A stretch of DNA of 26,692 nucleotides from a virus: the IMG/VR virus record IMGVR_UViG_3300031974_004443, positions 1-26,692 of that record; one strand, written 5' to 3'. The notes below the pieces were generated by a model. The model saw only the letters and a list, made by a program, of their open reading frames with translations, was not told where the DNA came from and did no database searches. The position numbers and the translations under genes were made by a program. Position 1 is the stretch's first letter; each line of letters starts with the position of its first letter. This document shows, piece by piece, positions 21,181 to 26,692 of this stretch.

Positions 21181-21342
21181 ATGGAAAACAAAATATCATT
21201 TTTAAGTGGATTTACTTTTACATCATTATATACGATGACATTGTATGAATTTGGAATGGCTTTGTTATTAGGTATCATCGGTGGTGTAGGTGGGGTAATT
21301 GGAAAAGAATTATATTATTGGATTAAAAATAAATGGAAATAG
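21181..21342 (+). CDS. Small membrane protein, holin-like, 53 aa
   Basis: Starts MENKISFLSGFTF and has a hydrophobic region at about 21-44 (FGMALLLGIIGGVGGVIGKE), followed by a basic end. Residues 8-18 may form a second short membrane stretch. GG-rich segments and a GKExYYW tail occur in small putative holins of Bacteroidetes phages. The gene overlaps the next by 10 bases and follows the previous by 4, so it lies inside the neck gene block, an unusual place for a lysis gene. If it is a holin, its timing would follow late gene expression. An alternative is a virion membrane-contact protein. Confidence 0.5.
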   Translation: MENKISFLSGFTFTSLYTMTLYEFGMALLLGIIGGVGGVIGKELYYWIKNKWK

Positions 21343-21797
21343 AGAACATAAGAAAAGTACTGAAACAATTTTCTCAATTCTTAGAAGATAATCTGAAAGA
21401 TGGTATTATCAATCAGAATCTTTTAAAGAGTGGAAAGTTAGCTAATTCAGTACAAGTTAAATACGAGGATGATGAGAAAGAACCTCGTTTTAAAATCTCT
21501 ATGGAGAACTATGGATTTTACCAAGATAGTGGTATAAGTGGTATAAAAGTAAGACAACCATCTAATCCAGAATCTCTTTTTACACCAGGTCAATTTAAAT
21601 CTGATGTTATTGGAGGTCCACTTCCTTTTGTAGTTCGTAAATCAATTGCACAAAAAGGATTTAGACCAAGACCGTTTATAATTCCTTCGGTAAATAGAAC
21701 AATAAATTCTTTAGAAGATAAATTAATAGAAGCAGGAGAAGAAGATATAAACGAAGAAATCTTAGATATATTTAAAGTTAATGGAGCAATAGTTTAA
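21333..21797 (+). CDS. HK97 gp10-like neck or tail completion protein
   Basis: This 154-aa protein has LLKSGKLANSVQVKYEDDEKE, a strand with RFKISMENYGFYQDSGISG, then a basic turn with KGFRPRPFIIPSVNRTINSL. The leading helix, a SGxLxxS turn, YGxYxDxG and a P-R-P-F-I-x-P end are marks of the HK97 gp10-like family that joins head and tail. It overlaps the holin-like gene by 10 bases. The C-terminal 25 residues are acidic. The distal-tail gene starts 2 bases after its stop. The family link is by motif reading, so the neighbour role (stopper or completion) is inference. Confidence 0.72.
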   Translation: MEIENIRKVLKQFSQFLEDNLKDGIINQNLLKSGKLANSVQVKYEDDEKEPRFKISMENYGFYQDSGISGIKVRQPSNPESLFTPGQFKSDVIGGPLPFVVRKSIAQKGFRPRPFIIPSVNRTINSLEDKLIEAGEEDINEEILDIFKVNGAIV

Positions 21798-21799
21798 TC

Positions 21800-22993
21800 A
21801 TGGCAGTATCATTTACACAACAACCCACATCACCTAATGGTTCACAATCTACCATTGTATATGGATTACAAGGATTAAGTTCAAATCCACAAGCTAAATA
21901 TGTTTGTGATATTGTAGATAAAGATTCTTCTACTCAATTGGTAAGAATTAAACAACCTGCAAACGAAAGTAATTATGGTGTGTTTGAAATTAGTGAAGTG
22001 TTACATGATTATATGGGACAAGATGAAATATGGAAAACAACAACACCAGTCACTTCATCAAATTATAATGTAAGAGAGTTCTCAATACAATTTGGAGAAG
22101 AATTTGGTACATCACCTTCTTCTTCGGTAACAGTATATCCAAATCAAGTATCTCATGATATATTAATATATCCTGCAGTTACAGACCCGATAGATGGTTT
22201 GAATTGGGATAGTTCATCTTATGATAGTAAATCTCTTTCATCTCATCCAATTGGTATGTTTATGAGACCAGAGGATTATGGTACAATGCCTCGTATGAAT
22301 ACTTCATCATCTTATGTAGATTCTATTACTATCGTAGTATTTGATGCTGATTCTAATCCTCTTGCATTAAAAACAATAAACAACCCTTATCCTTATGCGA
22401 GTTATACTAATTCAGAATCTAATTTAGTACACTTTCCATTAGGACCAGCTAACTTTAAAGATGATTCTATTTTGAATATTCTTTCAACAGGTTCTGCATG
22501 GGATAATTACTTAATTCAAACTACACCAACATCGGATATACAACTTGTGGTAAATTTAAAAACTTGTTCTGATGAAAATGGTACAAGATTTGCATTTATT
22601 AACAGACAAGGTGTATGGGATTATTGGACGGCTAGTTTAACAAAGACAGAAAGTGAAACTTACTCACAAGATACATACGAACAAGTATTTGTTGATTTCT
22701 CTACAACAGATGGTACGATTCCATTCGATAAATCTCGTAGAGGTACAACAATATATAATAAATCGATTAAATCTAATTATACTGCTCAAACAGATTGGTT
22801 AAATAAAGAAAGAGCAGATTATTTAGTAGAGTTATTTGAATCACCTTCGGTATATGTTCAATATGAAGATGGTTTTATACCTGTTATTATTACTAATACA
22901 CAAATAGATAAGAAAACAAACCCAAGAGGTCAAAAATTATTTACATATAAGATAGAATATACATTAGCTAATCCAAGAAAATCTCGTAGATAA
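21800..22993 (+). CDS. Distal tail or baseplate protein, 397 aa
   Basis: A beta-rich protein that begins MAVSFTQQPTSPNGSQS, includes FEISEVLHDYMGQDE (about 62-76) and ends with FAFINRQGVWDYWTASLTKTE (in two halves), RRGTTIYNKSI, RADYLVELFESPSVYVQ and a final VIITNTQIDKKTNPRG strand. The N-terminal and C-terminal halves look like two beta-sandwich domains, as in distal tail proteins. Similar proteins lie before tail-tip genes in Bacteroidetes phages. It is placed 2 bases after the gp10-like gene and 2 bases before the tail-tip gene, so the three are one unit. The tail tape measure is not next to it. Assignment to the tail end is well supported, the exact ring is not. Confidence 0.6.
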   Translation: MAVSFTQQPTSPNGSQSTIVYGLQGLSSNPQAKYVCDIVDKDSSTQLVRIKQPANESNYGVFEISEVLHDYMGQDEIWKTTTPVTSSNYNVREFSIQFGEEFGTSPSSSVTVYPNQVSHDILIYPAVTDPIDGLNWDSSSYDSKSLSSHPIGMFMRPEDYGTMPRMNTSSSYVDSITIVVFDADSNPLALKTINNPYPYASYTNSESNLVHFPLGPANFKDDSILNILSTGSAWDNYLIQTTPTSDIQLVVNLKTCSDENGTRFAFINRQGVWDYWTASLTKTESETYSQDTYEQVFVDFSTTDGTIPFDKSRRGTTIYNKSIKSNYTAQTDWLNKERADYLVELFESPSVYVQYEDGFIPVIITNTQIDKKTNPRGQKLFTYKIEYTLANPRKSRR

Positions 22994-22995
22994 AA

Positions 22996-25900
22996 ATGAC
23001 GATTATAAGAGTTGAATATGATGGAGTCAGATATGATTTAGATGTATTGGAAGAAACTCCAATACGAGTAGATATATCTGCAATAGAAAATTCGAGTATT
23101 GGTGAAGTTTTCGGTGCTGCTTCTCAAGGATTTACCTTACCTGGTTCAAAGAAAAACAATAGATTCTTTAAACACGCATACAAAGTTGGTGTACAATCTG
23201 TACCTGGTCTTGGTGAATCAGTCCCTTGTTGGGTTATTTCTAAATCAGATACTCTTATAGAAGGTTCTCTTTTTTTAGATGAAGTAGTTAAAACTCCTAA
23301 TGGTGGATACAATTACGAAGTTACAATTGTAAACAATGTTGTAACATTTAACGAATCAGTAAAGACGGTTGCAGTTAGAGATTTAGATTGGAGTTCTTAT
23401 GACCATTCATTCTCAACTGCTAATGTAACTGGTTCTTGGACAGATAACCTTTTTGGTGGTGATATATATTATCCACTTATTGATATGGGAACAGATGGTT
23501 CTGAAACTACTGGTTCTCTTCCTATTGTTGGGATTACACCTGATACTGGTTCTGTAACACAAGGATATATAAACAACTCATCAACGCCATTGCAGGTTCG
23601 ACAGTTAACTCCTGCAATTAGAGTTAGTACGGTATTAGATAAAATTTTTGAACAAGGTGAGTTTTCGTATTCATCTTCTTTACAACCACTTTTTGATTCT
23701 CTTTATATCATGCCTAAACAAACAGAAGATTTATCTGTTAAAGGTAGTGGATTTACTTCATTTGGATTTATTGCTAGTTCATCAACAGACCAAACAGGTA
23801 TTTTAGATTCTGATGGATATGTAACTGCATCGATAAATACAGAGATATTTGATGAGAGTGGAACTTATAATCCTACAACTTACACTTATACTGTTGGTAG
23901 AAGTGGTACACATCAATTTAGAGGTGTAATTAATTATGAGATAGACCCTGAAGATACTGATGCAACCCTAACAGGTAGAATTAGAAATATTACTACAAAC
24001 ACTACACTTGGTTCTAATGCTTTTTCTGCAACTGAGATAACAGGCTCATTTACAGTTGAAACTAATTTAGTTAATTTATCTTTAGGTGATGAAGTACAAT
24101 TACAGATGGATTATACTCAAGGTGGTGGTGTTTCTTTATTAGAAGCTACCATTGCATCAGGTTCTAATTTTTCTACTCTACAATCACCTTTAAATTACGA
24201 AACAGGTACAATTAAGATTGGTGAACAATTTGAACCACAAACAAAGTGTATTGATATTTTACAAGGTTTAATACAAAAGTTAAATTTGGTAATTGAACCA
24301 GTATATACAGAGAATAGAACTTTAAAGATAGAAACATTTAGTACATGGGCCGATAGTGGTAAAGTAGTAGATTGGACAAGAAAGATACAACAAGCAGATA
24401 GAATAACTCTTCGTTCACCACTTTCATCTCAACAAAAAACTTTAAAGTTTGAAGATAATAAAGATAATGATAAATTATCTAAACAAGTAATTGATAATGC
24501 AGAAGGTTTCCAATGGGGAACTGAAGTAGTTGATGCTGTATCTGATGTACCACAAGGTGAAAAGAAATTAGGTACTTACTTTGCTCCCGTCATCTTAGAA
24601 AGAATGGAAGGTGGTACTGATACAAATTTAATACCACAATTATATAAAACAGATAATTCTCAAATTGGTAAAAAAACATTTAAGTTTAAACCAAGATTAG
24701 GATATAAGATTAATAACACACTTTCAGAGGTTGCATACATTGGTAATGATTCAGAACAATTCCAAGATTATGCAACGATATCAAATTATAACACAATACC
24801 TATTGTAAGTGGTTCTACTGAGAATTTACATTATAACGAATCTTTTTATCCACCTACATTTGATGCATCTCAAACAGGTTCTATAACTTCGTATGAAGCA
24901 TATTGGAATGGGTACATAGATTCTTTGTATATTACATCAAGTAAAATACTTTCTGCAGATATTCAGTTTGAACCTAATGAGTTAGCTGATATTGCGTTGA
25001 ATGATAAGATATTTGTAGAAGATAATTATTACAGAATCAATAAGATTAAAGGATTTAATGTTAATAATAATGATGTTGTTGGTTTAGAACTAATATCTTT
25101 AAGAGATGGATTTATAGTTCCATTCGTACCTAATTGTGTATTTGAATTTAATGCTATACCTATAAACACAACGAAATATTTAGAAATTAACTTATTTAAT
25201 AATACAACAACAAACTTCACATCAAGTATTAATGATACTGATATGCAATTTACAGGTGATATTGCATTAAGATTAGATGGTATGGTTGTTGGTACAGATT
25301 TCACATCATCAACTTATGAAATAAGTGGTTCACATAATATTGGTAACACATTTAATTTCCAAAACTTTAACTATGGTACTATCGAAGTAACCTCATCGTT
25401 AAGTTTAGATAATATTTTAACATCACAAGAATTTATTACATCATCTTATCCGAATGCAGGTGTTGGATTAAATCATGGTTCGTTTAATACTAACCTTTAC
25501 GATAGTTATAGTTTAGATGTGTATCTTAACCCATATGTACCACCTACAACTACAACTACTACTACTACAACTACGAGTACAAGTACAACAACAACTACCA
25601 CTACAACTACTACCCTTGCTCCAACTGGTTCGGTTGATTTTATGTATGAATTTAAATTGAATGAACCATCAACAGGAGCTATATTCTTTTCTGCACAAAC
25701 AATAAATATTTGTAATAGTAGAATACTTGAAACATATGATTATTATGAAAAAGATGTGTGGTATAATATAACAGGTTCATTTACACCAGGTACTAATTGG
25801 GATGTTGCTGGAGGAAACCAATACACGGGTAGTACAAGTTCTGCAAACGGTTCATTTACAGCTAGTTTATATTTAAATGGAGTGCAAACAGGTTCAACAT

Positions 25901-26604
25901 CATTTGGTGGATATCAATCAGTTAATTTATCAGCAGAATGTGGTGAAACAGGTTCACTTGCTTATATTACAAATAATGTTGATTCAGGAATCGGGATGCC
26001 AGATGTAATAGATTGGACAGGTGTAACAAGTGTAACAATGAGTATTGAATATAATCCTTCTGCAACTACAACAACAACAAGTACTACTACAAGTACTACT
26101 ACAAGTACTACTGTGCCACCACCAAGTGGTTCTACTCTTTTAGATGTTAGTGTGAATTCTGTTGACCTTACAACAAAAAATTATCTCCAAGAATGGAGTT
26201 CTTCATATGATGCAGGAAGTATTGTTTGTGCTGACCCCAATGATATTAAAGGAACTACTTGGATTGACCAACCTTTTACAAGAACTTTTAATAGCGGTAC
26301 TACTACTTACATATTATCAAATAATACATGGCCATGTAACAATACATGGTCTGAAGCTAATGGATGGACTGGTTCGTTTGGATTTTGGAGATTTCAATTA
26401 GGACCAAATTTACTTGCTGACCAATTAGAAGTAACATCATCATATTATTTAAATGACACCTTAGTAGAAACTATCGATGTAATTGCTAGTGAATCTGGTT
26501 CAAGCTTACAATGGACTCATTCCATTGATGAATTCGGTGGTGTTATTGAACCATTTAATTATACATCACACAGTTTTGAATTCATAGCGAGAAAGGCAAA
26601 TTAA
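22996..26604 (+). CDS. Tail-tip protein with poly-threonine linkers and C-terminal beta modules
   Basis: This 1202-aa protein is probably the tail hub or tip that meets the host surface. The N-terminal region (1-120) has ENSSIGEVFGAASQGFTLPG and KNNRFFKHAYKVG, seen in Bacteroidetes phage tail proteins. A central region (about 390-720) is hub-like, with FEPQTKCIDILQGLIQKLNL. The distal part is modular: a Thr/Ser run at 851-873, a beta module (about 877-1023), a second Thr/Ser run at 1024-1039, then a last beta module with several Cys (about 1046-1202). The linkers should act as flexible or glycosylated stalks, and the modules as receptor-binding units. Tandem 12-base repeats at 26077-26112 encode part of the second run. 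No SD is seen. Confidence 0.68.
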   Translation: MTIIRVEYDGVRYDLDVLEETPIRVDISAIENSSIGEVFGAASQGFTLPGSKKNNRFFKHAYKVGVQSVPGLGESVPCWVISKSDTLIEGSLFLDEVVKTPNGGYNYEVTIVNNVVTFNESVKTVAVRDLDWSSYDHSFSTANVTGSWTDNLFGGDIYYPLIDMGTDGSETTGSLPIVGITPDTGSVTQGYINNSSTPLQVRQLTPAIRVSTVLDKIFEQGEFSYSSSLQPLFDSLYIMPKQTEDLSVKGSGFTSFGFIASSSTDQTGILDSDGYVTASINTEIFDESGTYNPTTYTYTVGRSGTHQFRGVINYEIDPEDTDATLTGRIRNITTNTTLGSNAFSATEITGSFTVETNLVNLSLGDEVQLQMDYTQGGGVSLLEATIASGSNFSTLQSPLNYETGTIKIGEQFEPQTKCIDILQGLIQKLNLVIEPVYTENRTLKIETFSTWADSGKVVDWTRKIQQADRITLRSPLSSQQKTLKFEDNKDNDKLSKQVIDNAEGFQWGTEVVDAVSDVPQGEKKLGTYFAPVILERMEGGTDTNLIPQLYKTDNSQIGKKTFKFKPRLGYKINNTLSEVAYIGNDSEQFQDYATISNYNTIPIVSGSTENLHYNESFYPPTFDASQTGSITSYEAYWNGYIDSLYITSSKILSADIQFEPNELADIALNDKIFVEDNYYRINKIKGFNVNNNDVVGLELISLRDGFIVPFVPNCVFEFNAIPINTTKYLEINLFNNTTTNFTSSINDTDMQFTGDIALRLDGMVVGTDFTSSTYEISGSHNIGNTFNFQNFNYGTIEVTSSLSLDNILTSQEFITSSYPNAGVGLNHGSFNTNLYDSYSLDVYLNPYVPPTTTTTTTTTTSTSTTTTTTTTTTLAPTGSVDFMYEFKLNEPSTGAIFFSAQTINICNSRILETYDYYEKDVWYNITGSFTPGTNWDVAGGNQYTGSTSSANGSFTASLYLNGVQTGSTSFGGYQSVNLSAECGETGSLAYITNNVDSGIGMPDVIDWTGVTSVTMSIEYNPSATTTTTSTTTSTTTSTTVPPPSGSTLLDVSVNSVDLTTKNYLQEWSSSYDAGSIVCADPNDIKGTTWIDQPFTRTFNSGTTTYILSNNTWPCNNTWSEANGWTGSFGFWRFQLGPNLLADQLEVTSSYYLNDTLVETIDVIASESGSSLQWTHSIDEFGGVIEPFNYTSHSFEFIARKAN
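25546..25614 (+). repeat. Threonine-coding low-complexity tract 1
   Basis: A 69-base run of ACA, ACT and ACC codons with AGT or AGT-like Ser inserts gives 23 residues, 10 Thr, STS, 10 Thr. Codons are mixed rather than pure, so the length is held by protein sequence more than by DNA slippage alone. Confidence 0.85.
26065..26112 (+). repeat. Threonine-coding tract 2 with 12-base tandem repeats
   Basis: A 48-base run codes 16 Thr/Ser residues. Its last 36 bases (26077-26112) are three identical copies of ACAAGTACTACT. Perfect tandem copies suggest recent expansion and likely length variation. Confidence 0.9.
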
Positions 26605-26607
26605 ATT

Positions 26608-26692
26608 ATGGCAGATATATTTAAAGAAATAACATTAACAGAACGAAATAATGCAGGACCTTATTTCGATGTATTCTATTCAACAGATTGTA
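26608..26692 (+). CDS. Start of another tail protein, cut by the window edge
   Basis: The first 28 residues begin MADIFKEITLTERNNAGPYF and continue FDVFYSTDC. The opening ITL...GPYFDVFYS resembles beta-repeat tail proteins that follow the tip gene in Bacteroidetes phages. The ATG is 3 bases after the previous stop, with AAAGG about 12 bases upstream, too distant for a firm SD. The gene is complete at its 5' end and open at the 3' end, so length and role cannot be judged. Confidence 0.6.
   Translation, partial: MADIFKEITLTERNNAGPYFDVFYSTDC

Noticed and set aside
26162-26401. Plus-strand 79-aa frame near the right end
   Set aside because: It lies inside the tail-tip gene in another frame, and its Leu-rich content is a shadow effect. 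The main frame is continuous through it.
1-26692. Alternative genetic code with TAG as sense
   Set aside because: TAG properly ends the scaffold gene (6411-6413), the large terminase (19849-19851), the HNH gene and the holin-like gene, at expected positions beside the next starts.

Overview
The window is a 26.7 kb piece of an AT-rich (about one third GC by eye) tailed-phage genome. It holds most of the virion and packaging genes. The host is probably a member of the Bacteroidetes, perhaps a flavobacterium. The grounds are: many products match families I know from Bacteroidetes phages (capsid, tube, connector, small terminase, sigma-like protein); the bS21-like protein carries the KPSVxKR core typical of Bacteroidetes; one promoter fits the Bacteroidetes TAnnTTTG -7 element; and most starts lack a Shine-Dalgarno (SD). 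TAG and TGA both act as stops, so I see no recoding. I found no tRNA, CRISPR array or insertion sequence.

Layout. Positions 1-860 hold a leftward operon: a 50-aa protein, ribosomal protein bS21, a 111-aa unknown and the start of a glycosyltransferase-like gene. A 452-base divergent gap (861-1312) holds GC-rich GCTGC repeats and a long inverted repeat. Everything to the right is on the plus strand: tape measure, GIY-YIG endonuclease with its own host-type promoter, multidomain prohead protease, scaffold, major capsid protein, tail tube, a strong terminator, an unknown beta-rich protein, portal, head-tail connector, two large fibre or adhesin proteins and a second terminator. Next comes a sigma-like factor followed by small genes, one HNH endonuclease and one HNH-like protein without the catalytic His. 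Then come small terminase, DNA methyltransferase, second SAM methyltransferase and large terminase. The window ends with a frameshifting tail-assembly chaperone, neck and tail-completion proteins, a holin-like protein, a distal-tail-like protein, a 1202-aa tail-tip protein with poly-threonine linkers, and the start of another tail gene.

How they may work together. Bacteroidetes ribosomes normally hide the anti-SD of 16S rRNA behind bS21, bS18 and bS6, and host genes rarely carry SDs. Here the phage supplies its own bS21, in which a residue that I recall as Tyr54 in host proteins appears to be Arg. Clear AGGAG-type SDs sit almost only in front of abundant virion genes (scaffold, capsid, tube, connector, fibre). 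I infer that the phage bS21 may help switch ribosomes to SD-led translation of late genes. A phage sigma-like factor could add transcriptional control. The second strong result is a T9 slippery site that would join two overlapping reading frames into a 281-aa tail chaperone. All family assignments come from reading the proteins by eye, with no database search.
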